NCBI GenBank assembly: GCA_934555895.1
Contig: CAKTFH010000032.1
Location: 1-23,909 of the forward strand
Reading direction: 5' to 3'
Length of the DNA: 23,909 nucleotides
Origin: an uncultured Muribaculaceae bacterium
GTDB lineage: Bacteria; Bacteroidota; Bacteroidia; Bacteroidales; Muribaculaceae
The first letter of the stretch is position 1. The number at the start of each line of letters is the position of its first letter. The translations under genes were made by a program, and so were the position numbers. The notes under the pieces are model-generated. The model worked only from the letters and a program-made list of their open reading frames with translations, had not been told where the DNA came from and ran no database searches. Shown one piece after another: positions 7,665 to 15,954 of this stretch.

Positions 7665-9968
7665 TTATTGTTCACCCGTGCCCCAGCGTGTGGGCTTGTC
7701 GGTCATTTCGATCAACAGCTCGCCGCCGTCCTTTATGTCATCGTGTGTGAAGAAAGGACTCTTGAGCTCACGACCGTTGATGGAAGCGCCGCTGATGTAT
7801 TTGTTCTCTTTTGAGAAGCCGTTGACATTCACGGTGAATTGCTTACGGTTGGGTAAGTTGACGGTTAAGCTCTCGAACATCGGACGACCGATTGAATAGG
7901 TGGGATTGCCGGGCGCTACCTGATAGAAGCCCATGGCGTTCATTATGAGCCATGCCGACATTTGGCCGCAGTCTTCATTGCCGGAGAGGCCGTCGGGGTC
8001 CACGCGGTATTGCTCGTTGTAGATGCGGTCTACAAGTTCCTGTGTCTTCCAGGGCTGACCGGCGTAGTTGTAGAGATGGGTGATGTGGTGCGATGGTTCG
8101 TTGCCGTGTGCATACTGTCCGATAAGGCCGGATATGTCGGCCGACACGAGTTCGCCTTTAAGCTCTGAAGAAGCGGTGAAAAGGCTGTCGAGTTTCTGTG
8201 TAAAGCCTTCTTTGCCACCCATAAGCTCAATGAGGCCGGGAACATCGTGAGGCACGAACCATGTCCACTGCCAGGCTGTGCCTTCGCAGTAGTCATCGTT
8301 GCGGTGGTTGGAGGTCGAGGGGTCGAAAGGCACGCGCCAGCTGCCGTCAGACATCACTCCACGCATAAAACGGGTGGAGGGGTCGAAATAGCGGGCATAT
8401 GCTTTGGCGAACTGAGCATACTGGTTTGCCGTGGCTGTGTCGCCGGCAGCTGCAGCGAGCTGACTGATGCACCAGTCGTCGTAGGCATACTCCAATGCCT
8501 TGGCCACGCTCTCGTTGTCTTTGTCGGAGGGGATATAGCCGATGGTATTTTTATAGAATTTAGCTTGCGGCATGAGGTGGGGAAGCACCGGGAGCGGGCA
8601 TAAGATGCCGGTGGTGTCGTAGCGTGCGGCGCGGAGCGATGCTTTCAGGGCTTCATCCACGGGGAAAGTGTTCTGGCCTTTTGCCACAGCATCGGCAAAC
8701 ATAGATGCTGTGTGGTAGCCTATCATGGTGCCTGTGTAGTTGCCGGCAAGCTCCCACATGGGGAGCACACCGCCCTCTTTGGCTTTCAGGAGCAGCGAGC
8801 GCAAGAATGCGTCGTTGAGCTGAGGATCGATGATGGTGAGCAGCGGATGCAGTGCGCGGAAAGTATCCCAGGTCGAGAAGATGGTATAGACCGGATTGGC
8901 CACATCGCCCTGATGAGGCTTGAGATCCATGCCAAGATAACGGCCGTCGGCATCTGTGAAAAGGTTGGGGGCTATGGCTGTGTGGTAGAGCGCCGTGTAG
9001 AATTTCACGAGGTCATCGTGGTCGGCTGTGAAGGGCACTTCTATTTTGCCGAGATAGGAGTTCCATTTGTCACGGGCGGCACGGCGTGTCTGGTCGAAGT
9101 TGAAATCGCCGCCCGGCATCTCGGCCTCCACATTCTTCTGTGCGCCGTCGTAGTCGACTGCGCTCACACCGAGTTTCACGAGCAATTGTTCGCCCGCTTT
9201 CATCGGGGCGAAGCTCAGTAAGCCTTTGCAGCGGGCGAATGACTCGCCTCTGGAGGTGACGATAGTGTCGTTGACCATGGTGCAGGTGAAAGGCTTCGAG
9301 AATTTTGCGTAGAAGAAAATCTGCTGGTCGAAAGCCCAGTATTTTGTCATCTTCCAGCCGCGGATTTCAGTATTGCTGAGCACTTCGAGTGCCATGTCGA
9401 GATTGGTCTGGCGTTGGATAGAATAGTCCATATCGATTATCATTCCAGCCGAGTCGGTGGCGGGATATGTGAAGCGGTAGAGAGCCACACGCTCTGTGGC
9501 GGTGATTTCGGCATTCACATCATAGCGGTCGAGTTTCACTTGGTAATATCCGGGCTCGGCTGTCTCGTTTTTGTGTGAAAATGCCGATGCGAACGGCAGA
9601 TTCTGTAAAGTGTCAGTCTGGTTTTCGATGACCTGACGGCCTACCGTAGGCATGATGAGAATGTCGCCGTAGTCAGCGCACCCCGTGCCGCTGACATGGG
9701 TCTGGGAGAAACCGTTGATAAGTGTGTCGGCGGCATAGTAGCCTGAACATGCATCCCAGCCATCTATGCGTGTATCGGGCGACGGCTGAATCATGCCATT
9801 GGGCACGACAGCTCCCGGGAATGTGTGGCCGTGGCCGCCAGTGCCTATCATCGGGTCAACGAACTGTGAATAGTCGTCGGTGTCGCGGGATTCCTTACAT
9901 GACTGTAAGGTGGAGGCGAGCGTGGCAGCAGCCATGATTCCCGCAAAAATCAAGAGCGTTTTTTTCAT
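7665..9968 (-). CDS. GH92 alpha-mannosidase lipoprotein, possibly surface-exposed (paralogue C)
   Basis: GH92 exo-alpha-mannosidase, 767 aa, with a lipoprotein signal: hydrophobic segment then LQSC, lipidated Cys24. The residues after Cys (KESRDTDD) carry Lys at +2 and several acids, resembling the Bacteroidetes lipoprotein export signal, so exposure on the cell surface is plausible. Classic N-terminal motif MIGTGGHGHTFPGA (40-53); general acid Glu562 in CEGTAWQW; GQYAHGNEPSHH (617-628); base region GNEDCGQMSAW with Asp666. Compared with paralogue B the acidic triad is Asn-Glu-Asp instead of Asp-Glu-Asp and there is no His-Glu pair, so the linkage cleaved may be other than alpha-1,2. Middle gene of the trio, 57 bases after paralogue D. 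Family certain, specificity unknown. Confidence 0.95.
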   Translation of the reverse strand: MKKTLLIFAGIMAAATLASTLQSCKESRDTDDYSQFVDPMIGTGGHGHTFPGAVVPNGMIQPSPDTRIDGWDACSGYYAADTLINGFSQTHVSGTGCADYGDILIMPTVGRQVIENQTDTLQNLPFASAFSHKNETAEPGYYQVKLDRYDVNAEITATERVALYRFTYPATDSAGMIIDMDYSIQRQTNLDMALEVLSNTEIRGWKMTKYWAFDQQIFFYAKFSKPFTCTMVNDTIVTSRGESFARCKGLLSFAPMKAGEQLLVKLGVSAVDYDGAQKNVEAEMPGGDFNFDQTRRAARDKWNSYLGKIEVPFTADHDDLVKFYTALYHTAIAPNLFTDADGRYLGMDLKPHQGDVANPVYTIFSTWDTFRALHPLLTIIDPQLNDAFLRSLLLKAKEGGVLPMWELAGNYTGTMIGYHTASMFADAVAKGQNTFPVDEALKASLRAARYDTTGILCPLPVLPHLMPQAKFYKNTIGYIPSDKDNESVAKALEYAYDDWCISQLAAAAGDTATANQYAQFAKAYARYFDPSTRFMRGVMSDGSWRVPFDPSTSNHRNDDYCEGTAWQWTWFVPHDVPGLIELMGGKEGFTQKLDSLFTASSELKGELVSADISGLIGQYAHGNEPSHHITHLYNYAGQPWKTQELVDRIYNEQYRVDPDGLSGNEDCGQMSAWLIMNAMGFYQVAPGNPTYSIGRPMFESLTVNLPNRKQFTVNVNGFSKENKYISGASINGRELKSPFFTHDDIKDGGELLIEMTDKPTRWGTGEQ

Positions 9969-10025
9969 TTAAGGTATGTTGTTTAGGTTGTTATCCGAAT
10001 AAATATCGCGAGTGTGACATTCCCG

Positions 10026-12308
10026 TCAGCGTGGGGTGTCGGTCATCTCAAGCTCAAGCACTCCGCCTTCCAGCAGTTGCGAGTGAGTGAAAGTGCGGCC
10101 GGTGAGCTCGTTGCCGTTAAGCCGGGCTGTCTTGATGTAGCGGGCTTTGTCGCTGAGGCCTTTGGCTTTTATGGTGAAGGTCTTGTCGTCTGGTAACGAA
10201 ATCACGGTTTCGGCAAATAGGGGAGTGCCGAGATGATAGATACCGCTTACAGGATCAACGGGGTAAAATCCCATCGACGAGAACACATACCAAGCCGACA
10301 TCTGGCCGCAGTCTTCATTGCCGCAGAGGCCGTCGGGAGTGTTGGTGTAGAGCTTGGTCATAATCTCATGAAGCTTGTCGGCACCTTTCCATGGACTGTC
10401 GGTGTAGTTGTAGAGATAAGGCGTGTGGTGCCCCGGCTCATTGCCCTGGGCGTACTGGCCGAGCATGCCTGTGGCAAAGATTGGAAGCTCCACATCGGGA
10501 TTCACGTAGGTGAACATGCTGTCGAGTTTCTGCTCGAACCGTTCCTTGCCGCCCATCAGTTTCATGAGGCCGGGCATATCGTGCTGCACGGAGAAAAGAT
10601 ATTGCCATGCGTTGCTCTCGCAGATTTCCTCATAGTAGTTTTCGGCTATGAAGTTCGGCATGAAATTGCCTGCGGCATCGCGGGGCTGGAAAAATCCGGT
10701 CGCAGGATTGAAAGTATTGGTGTAGTTGGCGGCACGCTGCATGAATTCGTCATAGATGTCGGTGCGTCCGAGATATTTTGCAAGCTGTGCGATGCAGTAA
10801 TCGTCGTAGGCATATTCGAGAGTCTTCGACATGCTCCAGTCGTTGTCGCCGGAAGGCACATAGCCAAGCTTCATGTATTCTCCGAGCTTGCGGTAGTCGG
10901 CTTTGCGGGCGGTGGCCACACAGAGGTCAAGCGCTTTGTTTGCGTCGATGTTGCCTCCGAGGCCCTTGAGAATTGCCTCTACAATAACCGGTGCCGAATG
11001 GTAGCCTATCATCATGTCGGTTTCTGAGCCTTGGAAGTTCCATACTGGCAGCCGTCCGAGCTGCAGGCCGAATTCGGTGAGCGACTGAGCCATGTCGGCG
11101 GCGCGGCCTGGGTTGAGGATGGTGAACAGCGGATGCGCGGCGCGGTAGGTGTCCCAGAGCGAGAATGTCCCGTAGTTTGTCCAGCCGTCGGCATGATGAA
11201 TCTTTCCGTCGGGACCATAATATTCTCCGTTTACATCGGAGTAGATGGTGGGGGCGAGCATGGAGTGGTAGAGCGCCGTGTAGAATACGGTGCGACGGTT
11301 GTCGGCTTCCTTACCGTCGGTCACATTGCTGACATCGATGCGTACCTTCGAGAGCTCATTGTTCCACTTGTCGCGTGCGGTCTCGCGATATGTGTCGAAG
11401 TCATCGGAGCTTCCTTCGGCTTTAAGGTTGGCGAGGGCTCCGTCAATCGAGTTGGGGGAGAGCGCGGTGACGACGGTAAGTTTACCTTTGTCGGCATAGG
11501 GGAAATCGAAAGTCGCCACGAGACCGGCACCGGGAGTTGCTCCGTCAGGGTTCTCTATGGCCGTGGAGTCGATGCTCACAGCCTCAAACGGGCGTGAGAA
11601 ACGTGTGGCGAAGTAAATCTTCTGGTTACGTGCCCAGCCGTCGCTGAAACGGTAGCCGGCTATCGTCACAGAATCGATGATGTTGATGCGGGTGTCGACG
11701 GTGCGGTCCCAGTTCATGGCTTTGGCGAGATTGAGAATCACGGCGGCACTGTCGGTCTTTGGAAAAGTATAGCGCTGGATGCCGGTGCGGTCTCCTGCGG
11801 TGAGTTCCACATCGATATTGTAATCGTCAAGATGCACTTTGTAGTAACCGGCAGTGGCCTCTTCACGGTCGTGGGAGAATTTGGAATAAACTCCGAGCGG
11901 AGCTTCGGCCACTATGGCAGGTTTTACTATTGGCATGAACGAGATGTCGTAGAGGTCGCCGGCACCTGTGCCGCTGAGGTGGGTGTGAGAGAAGCCGGCT
12001 ATGGTGCTGTCGGGATAGAAATATCCGGAGATGCGGTCCCAGCCTGGAAGGCCGTTGTCAGGACTTAGCTGCACCATACCGAACGGTACCTGGGCTCCAG
12101 GATAAGTGTTGCCTGTGAAGTCTGTGCCAATCATTGGATTGACATATCTGGTAAGATCCTCCGGCTGTTGTGCTCCGGTGCTGTTGTTACACGACGATAA
12201 GGCAGATGACACAAGCATTGTGCCGCCGATGATGCCTAATGTGAAAAAACATTGATTTCTTTTCGCTGTCAGTGTGGCAGATGATTTTTTTAAGAAGTGG
12301 GTATTCAT
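10026..12308 (-). CDS. GH92 alpha-mannosidase lipoprotein (paralogue D)
   Basis: GH92 exo-alpha-mannosidase, 760 aa from the chosen ATG at 12308. The open frame extends ten codons upstream, but only to a TTG at 12338, and the ATG gives a more normal signal peptide: basic N-region of about 20 residues, hydrophobic FFTLGIIGGTMLVSSAL, then LSSC with lipidated Cys40. Residues after Cys (NNSTGAQQ) are neutral, unlike the acidic export signal, so it may face the periplasm. Motifs: MIGTDFTGNTYPGA near 59-72, CESNAWQY with general acid Glu564, AQGNEPGHH near 620, GNEDCGQMSAW with Asp666. It lacks the alpha-1,2-linked His-Glu pair. First gene of the GH92 trio, preceded by a near-consensus promoter (12434-12465) and a tandem repeat. 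Confidence 0.94.
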   Translation of the reverse strand: MNTHFLKKSSATLTAKRNQCFFTLGIIGGTMLVSSALSSCNNSTGAQQPEDLTRYVNPMIGTDFTGNTYPGAQVPFGMVQLSPDNGLPGWDRISGYFYPDSTIAGFSHTHLSGTGAGDLYDISFMPIVKPAIVAEAPLGVYSKFSHDREEATAGYYKVHLDDYNIDVELTAGDRTGIQRYTFPKTDSAAVILNLAKAMNWDRTVDTRINIIDSVTIAGYRFSDGWARNQKIYFATRFSRPFEAVSIDSTAIENPDGATPGAGLVATFDFPYADKGKLTVVTALSPNSIDGALANLKAEGSSDDFDTYRETARDKWNNELSKVRIDVSNVTDGKEADNRRTVFYTALYHSMLAPTIYSDVNGEYYGPDGKIHHADGWTNYGTFSLWDTYRAAHPLFTILNPGRAADMAQSLTEFGLQLGRLPVWNFQGSETDMMIGYHSAPVIVEAILKGLGGNIDANKALDLCVATARKADYRKLGEYMKLGYVPSGDNDWSMSKTLEYAYDDYCIAQLAKYLGRTDIYDEFMQRAANYTNTFNPATGFFQPRDAAGNFMPNFIAENYYEEICESNAWQYLFSVQHDMPGLMKLMGGKERFEQKLDSMFTYVNPDVELPIFATGMLGQYAQGNEPGHHTPYLYNYTDSPWKGADKLHEIMTKLYTNTPDGLCGNEDCGQMSAWYVFSSMGFYPVDPVSGIYHLGTPLFAETVISLPDDKTFTIKAKGLSDKARYIKTARLNGNELTGRTFTHSQLLEGGVLELEMTDTPR

Positions 12309-12433
12309 GGATGGTGAGAGGTATATTCGTTTTGGCAATGCTGATTGCTGATAATGGAAGTAAGTTCTAAACTATATACTTGCATAAAAGGTACCAGAAT
12401 AAATAACAACCGGCTCCTGCGGTTTGTTCACGA

Positions 12434-12465
12434 CAAATGTAATGTTTTCTGCCGTATGTTGCAAA
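12434..12465 (-). promoter_or_regulatory. Promoter of the GH92 trio
   Basis: Minus-strand TTTG (12465-12462), 20 bases, then TACATTTG (12441-12434): an exact match to the Bacteroidetes primary-sigma consensus TTTG-N19-21-TAnnTTTG. Transcription would begin near 12427, giving a leader of about 120 bases before the ATG at 12308. A second -7-like TACCTTTG (12469-12462) overlaps the TTTG box and might drive an alternative start. Confidence 0.7.
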
Positions 12466-12502
12466 GGTACGCATTTTAGGTATAACGTAAAAAGTGCCCC
12501 AA

Positions 12503-12528
12503 TAATTATGTGCGCTAATTACGCGCGC
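12503..12528. repeat. Tandem 13-base direct repeat upstream of the GH92-trio promoter
   Basis: TAATTATGTGCGC (12503-12515) is followed immediately by TAATTACGCGCGC (12516-12528), 11 of 13 bases identical. The pair sits 38-63 bases upstream of the -33 box, where an activator would bind. The second unit also makes a small imperfect palindrome, GCGC-N7-GCGC (12512-12526). Confidence 0.55.
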
Positions 12529-12558
12529 TGTGCCGGCAGAGTATTGTGGCCAATATCT

Positions 12559-12622
12559 CCATAAAAATCAAAAGAGGAGAACGATGCATGTGCACCGGTC
12601 TCCTCTTTTTTTGATTTTATGG
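12559..12622 (-). terminator. Long hairpin after the GH43-like gene
   Basis: CCATAAAAATCAAAAGAGGAGA on the plus strand (12559-12580) is complementary to 12599-12622, apart from differing A/T counts in the AT-rich part, with further CG and TGCA/TGCA pairing inside. On the minus strand the GAGGAG core is followed by TTTT, GA and TTTTT, fitting an intrinsic terminator 26 bases past the stop at 12648. It is nearly symmetric and might act in both directions. Confidence 0.65.
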
Positions 12623-12647
12623 ATAGTTTTCTTGAGAGATTGTTTTC

Positions 12648-15521
12648 TCAGCGGTGATAGTAGAGAGTGCCGTGGAATTCTGGGCTTCCTGCCTGAGAAT
12701 CGAGGCCTACAAGCGATGCGCCGAATTTATCGACTGGAATCGATGCCACCTCGCGTCCGTCGACGAATATGCGCAGTGAGCCGTCGGCGCTGCGCACGGT
12801 GCGGAGGTTGTAGCTATCTTTGAAGAGCTCATGCACGCGGATGCGGTAGATGTGCTGGCTACCGTCGGAGGGGTCGTTGTTGATAAAACGGATACGCTCT
12901 GCTGTGACAGGTTCGAATGATGCGACACTGAATGCCGGATTTGCATCATATATCATGGCTCCTTCGGTAGGGATAGTCTGCCAGGTGTCGTTCTCGGTGA
13001 TATAGGCCGGAGTCATGAGCGCAAATGTGTTGTCGTGCACTATTTCGTTGGTGCCGATGGTGGGTGTGTCTTTGTCGAAACGGCTGTCGGTGAACATGTT
13101 GCGGTTGACTACATCATAGCGCGGCAGATAGATGGCGTCGAATGTCGTTGGGCAGTCGAAGGTGTATCCCTTGTCGTAGGAATCGGTGAAGCGCTGGTCG
13201 GTGTAGAGGTCGCGCATGGTGTCAAGGGGTATGCTGCGGCGGTCTACAATCTTTCCGCGGCGCATGGTGGTTACGCGAAGCGACTGTGTGGGAGCGTCGA
13301 TTTGCGCAAGCACATAGTTGTTGTCGTCAATATACATGGGATAGATGCCTGCAACGGCATTGTCGCCGAGGTTGGAAATCTGTGTGGTGAACTCGTAGCT
13401 GTAGCCGGGAGTGCCTTTCACAGCCTTGAGCTGGCCGGAGGCTGTGGCTCCGCGTTTGGTGGGAGCGAGAGCTCCGGTGAGGTTGCGCCATCCGTTCATG
13501 CGGTCGTTGCCGTCGTCGAATCCTACGGTATAGGTGACGCCATCGAAAGTGGAGGGCGCTCCCATGGTGACGATGCCGGGAACGGCCGACTGAGCTATAA
13601 AGGATGTGAAAGGTTCGGCTATACGCATTTCATCGATGCTGAGTGTGAGGTCTGCCAGGTCGCGCTCCACACGCAGCTGATGGTATGCATCCCAGCGGAA
13701 ATCGGGACGCAGGGGCATTGTGGCTATGGTGCGGGGATCGCCGTTGAGGGTTTCGACAATGGTGAGCATTTTGGTGAGGTGGTCGAAAAGCACGGCCACA
13801 TTGTTTTCGGCATCGGTATAGGCAGCATAGATACCGGCGGTTGCGAGTGGCTTGAGGTTTACTTCCCACAGATAGGATTCTGAAGCTAATGTGGGGGCGA
13901 GGACTGCCGAGAGGGGAGCGCCGTTGTCGGGTGTGGCTTTGAGTTCACCGTTGGCTACGCTCCATCTGGCCGGATCGAGATTTGCCCAACGTGTCGTATC
14001 GGGGGCAGACTCGAATGTGTCGCCATAAGCGGGGAGGGCGGGAGTAGGATGGAACCCACTGTTATTGGCGTGGGTGATGCCGTCGACATACATCTTGTCA
14101 CCGTGGAAATGCACGCGATCGACATGCTGGTTACGGCCTTCCATGTTGGTGTTGGCCATGTAGATGAGCCACCATTCAAGGCCGTTGGGGCCGCGTAGGA
14201 TGTTGGGTTGACCCGGGGTCCAGGTTATCTTCGGATCGATTTGTGTGGTGCCGGAGTTGAAAAGTTGTGCGTTGACATACTGGTTGCCTCTCTGTGGCGC
14301 TGTACATTCGATGGCAAGCACGTTGCGGCCGATCTTAAGGTTTTTCTTCATCTCGGGCGTGAGATTCACGATGTTGTAGAGCGGACGGTCGGAACTGTAG
14401 ATTTCTGTGCCGTTGAGATATACTTTCGATGCTCCGATAGTGGTGAGTCGCAGGGCGAGGTTGTCGGAAAGATTGGTTAGGTTGAATGCCTTGCGCAACC
14501 TGATACGCTCTGTGTCCCACTGTGTGCCTTTTGTGTAGGTGGTGGTGCCGCGGGGTGCCGATTTTGCGAATCCGCCGAGGCCCTGTTTCCATGTGCGGTC
14601 GTTGAAGTCGGGCTGTGTCCAGTCTGTGTTGGTGTCGGTAGCGGGCACTGTGGTCACATAGTTGAACAGAGGATCATAGTTCCCGGTCGAGTATCGGAGC
14701 AGGTCGGGATAATCGTATTCAATGGCATACTGATTGGAGTATACCACGGGGTGGGGATATTTGTTGCCGGCGTTGAATCCCATGGGGGTGTCGCTCTGGG
14801 CCACACCGAGCTGGTAGTTGCCCCAGTCGTGACCTGTGTGGTTGGCATTGTACATCATGTAATATTTGCCATGATATTTCATTACCCAGGGGCCTTCGGC
14901 CACGGCATTGTCCATGCGTTCCCATGTGTTGGGGTTTGACGAGAACTGCAGGAGCGTGCCCTGAGGGTCGGTCTCGTCGAATTCGCGCCAGTTTTTCATT
15001 TTGCGTGCCCAGATGGCGTTGCCGTCTGTGAAGCGCACCATATACATATATAGTTTGCCGTCGTCGTCGCGGAACACTTTAGGGTCAATGCGGTTATCCA
15101 TCCAGCGGTCGCGTATTGGCTCGGCATAGGGACCCATGGGGTCGGATGCCTCGCTGTGAACCACATGCACGGCGTGCTTGTCCTTGCCCCAGTAGTTCAC
15201 CGACCAGTAGGCATGTATGGTTCCGTTGTCGTAGAGCATGTCGTTGGCGTGAATCTGGTTATTGCCGCATCCTGAGCCTTTGCTCCAGTCGTTGTCCATG
15301 TCAATCACATGGATGGGGCCTTCCCAGTTCACAAGATCGGAAGAGATATAGAAATCGCCGTCGGTGCGGCATCCTCCGAGATAATATTTGCCGTTGTATT
15401 TCATTACACCGATGTCGGCCACATTGGGTAAGATAGGATTGGGAATGTTTTCAGCCGACACATTTACGGCTGCGAGCACACCCATGGCTACGAGGAGTTT
15501 TTTCATACCGGTATTATTCAT
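12648..15521 (-). CDS. Secreted multidomain GH43-like glycosidase
   Basis: 957 aa with a type I signal peptide (MKKLLVAMGVLAAVNVSA, residues 6-23). The first of two nearby ATGs was chosen because of its A-rich leader. The N-terminal five-bladed propeller has the GH43 triad: Asp36 in VADIGV (base), Asp146 in RIDPKVFRDDDG (pKa modulator) and Glu209 in AEGPWVMK (acid). The propeller is interrupted at about 285-425 by a galactose-binding-like beta-sandwich (W301 to about N422) and resumes at about 431-480 (NILRGPNGLEWWLIYMA). Two related sandwich domains follow (about 501-670 and 690-957), the second itself interrupted by a discoidin-like segment (about 780-900). It has its own promoter and terminator. 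The substrate cannot be read from sequence; arabinofuranosidase, xylosidase or galactofuranosidase activities occur in GH43. Its position suggests a glycan decorated together with mannose. Confidence 0.85.
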   Translation of the reverse strand: MNNTGMKKLLVAMGVLAAVNVSAENIPNPILPNVADIGVMKYNGKYYLGGCRTDGDFYISSDLVNWEGPIHVIDMDNDWSKGSGCGNNQIHANDMLYDNGTIHAYWSVNYWGKDKHAVHVVHSEASDPMGPYAEPIRDRWMDNRIDPKVFRDDDGKLYMYMVRFTDGNAIWARKMKNWREFDETDPQGTLLQFSSNPNTWERMDNAVAEGPWVMKYHGKYYMMYNANHTGHDWGNYQLGVAQSDTPMGFNAGNKYPHPVVYSNQYAIEYDYPDLLRYSTGNYDPLFNYVTTVPATDTNTDWTQPDFNDRTWKQGLGGFAKSAPRGTTTYTKGTQWDTERIRLRKAFNLTNLSDNLALRLTTIGASKVYLNGTEIYSSDRPLYNIVNLTPEMKKNLKIGRNVLAIECTAPQRGNQYVNAQLFNSGTTQIDPKITWTPGQPNILRGPNGLEWWLIYMANTNMEGRNQHVDRVHFHGDKMYVDGITHANNSGFHPTPALPAYGDTFESAPDTTRWANLDPARWSVANGELKATPDNGAPLSAVLAPTLASESYLWEVNLKPLATAGIYAAYTDAENNVAVLFDHLTKMLTIVETLNGDPRTIATMPLRPDFRWDAYHQLRVERDLADLTLSIDEMRIAEPFTSFIAQSAVPGIVTMGAPSTFDGVTYTVGFDDGNDRMNGWRNLTGALAPTKRGATASGQLKAVKGTPGYSYEFTTQISNLGDNAVAGIYPMYIDDNNYVLAQIDAPTQSLRVTTMRRGKIVDRRSIPLDTMRDLYTDQRFTDSYDKGYTFDCPTTFDAIYLPRYDVVNRNMFTDSRFDKDTPTIGTNEIVHDNTFALMTPAYITENDTWQTIPTEGAMIYDANPAFSVASFEPVTAERIRFINNDPSDGSQHIYRIRVHELFKDSYNLRTVRSADGSLRIFVDGREVASIPVDKFGASLVGLDSQAGSPEFHGTLYYHR

Positions 15522-15642
15522 TTTTGTTGGTTAGGTGATGATACAGAAAAATCGGTGGGGTAATTCTGTCATCAAAGGCGAAAGCATGGGATGAAAGTTC
15601 CGGAAAAATGGTATTAGCACGAACATCCCCCTTTATGTGGTA

Positions 15643-15673
15643 CAAAAATACGCAGAAATGGCGACATTCCAAA
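15643..15673 (-). promoter_or_regulatory. Promoter of the GH43-like gene
   Basis: Minus-strand TTTG (15673-15670), 19 bases, TATTTTTG (15650-15643), matching TTTG-N19-21-TAnnTTTG. A transcript start near 15636 would leave a leader of about 115 bases. It lies in the 433-base divergent gap 15522-15954, which otherwise holds the manA promoter, a 10-base direct repeat and AT-rich sequence. Confidence 0.65.
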
Positions 15674-15809
15674 GGGTAAAATTGTGTAATTATCTGTATA
15701 AATATGTATTTTGGTGGCGCTCAGGCGTGTTTATACAGGAGAAATGTTTATCGGCTATAGTATTTGTCGTAATGCTGTCGAACTCTGTTTTGATAAATTA
15801 GCTTAAAAG

Positions 15810-15843
15810 ATTGCGATTTTAGAAGGTGAAAACATTGCGATTT
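15810..15843 (+). repeat. Direct repeat ATTGCGATTT overlapping the manA promoter
   Basis: ATTGCGATTT occurs at 15810-15819 and 15834-15843, 24 bases start to start. The second copy begins exactly at the -33-like ATTG box of the manA promoter, so a bound protein would contact or block the promoter. Confidence 0.55.
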
Positions 15844-15865
15844 CAACTAAGTTTGCCTACCTTTG
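15834..15865 (+). promoter_or_regulatory. Promoter of the manA-ROK operon
   Basis: ATTG (15834-15837), 20 bases, TACCTTTG (15858-15865). The -7 box is a strong Bacteroidetes match; the -33 box differs from TTTG by one base. The start would be near 15872 with a leader of about 80 AT-rich bases and no Shine-Dalgarno sequence. Confidence 0.65.
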
Positions 15866-15954
15866 TGACAATGACGCCCTCCGGCGCATGGCTTAAATTA
15901 GTAATTAATTGCAAATTAGATATATAACAACCTAAAATATAACAACCAAAGATA

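Noticed and set aside
10233..11027. Plus-strand open frame of 264 codons inside the GH92 gene at 10026-12308
   Set aside because: Same situation: antisense to conserved catalytic regions, composition typical of a reversed coding strand.
5143..12308. Tandem GH92 genes as a recent amplification
   Set aside because: The three proteins share only family motifs, have different signal peptides and active-site variants, and so are old paralogues rather than a recent duplication.
12309..12338. Ten-codon N-terminal extension of the GH92 gene starting at 12338
   Set aside because: It begins with TTG and would place about 29 residues before the lipoprotein hydrophobic segment; the ATG at 12308 gives a better signal peptide.
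13035..13883. Plus-strand open frame of 282 codons inside the GH43-like gene
   Set aside because: Antisense to a well-supported secreted glycosidase; no start-region or domain evidence.
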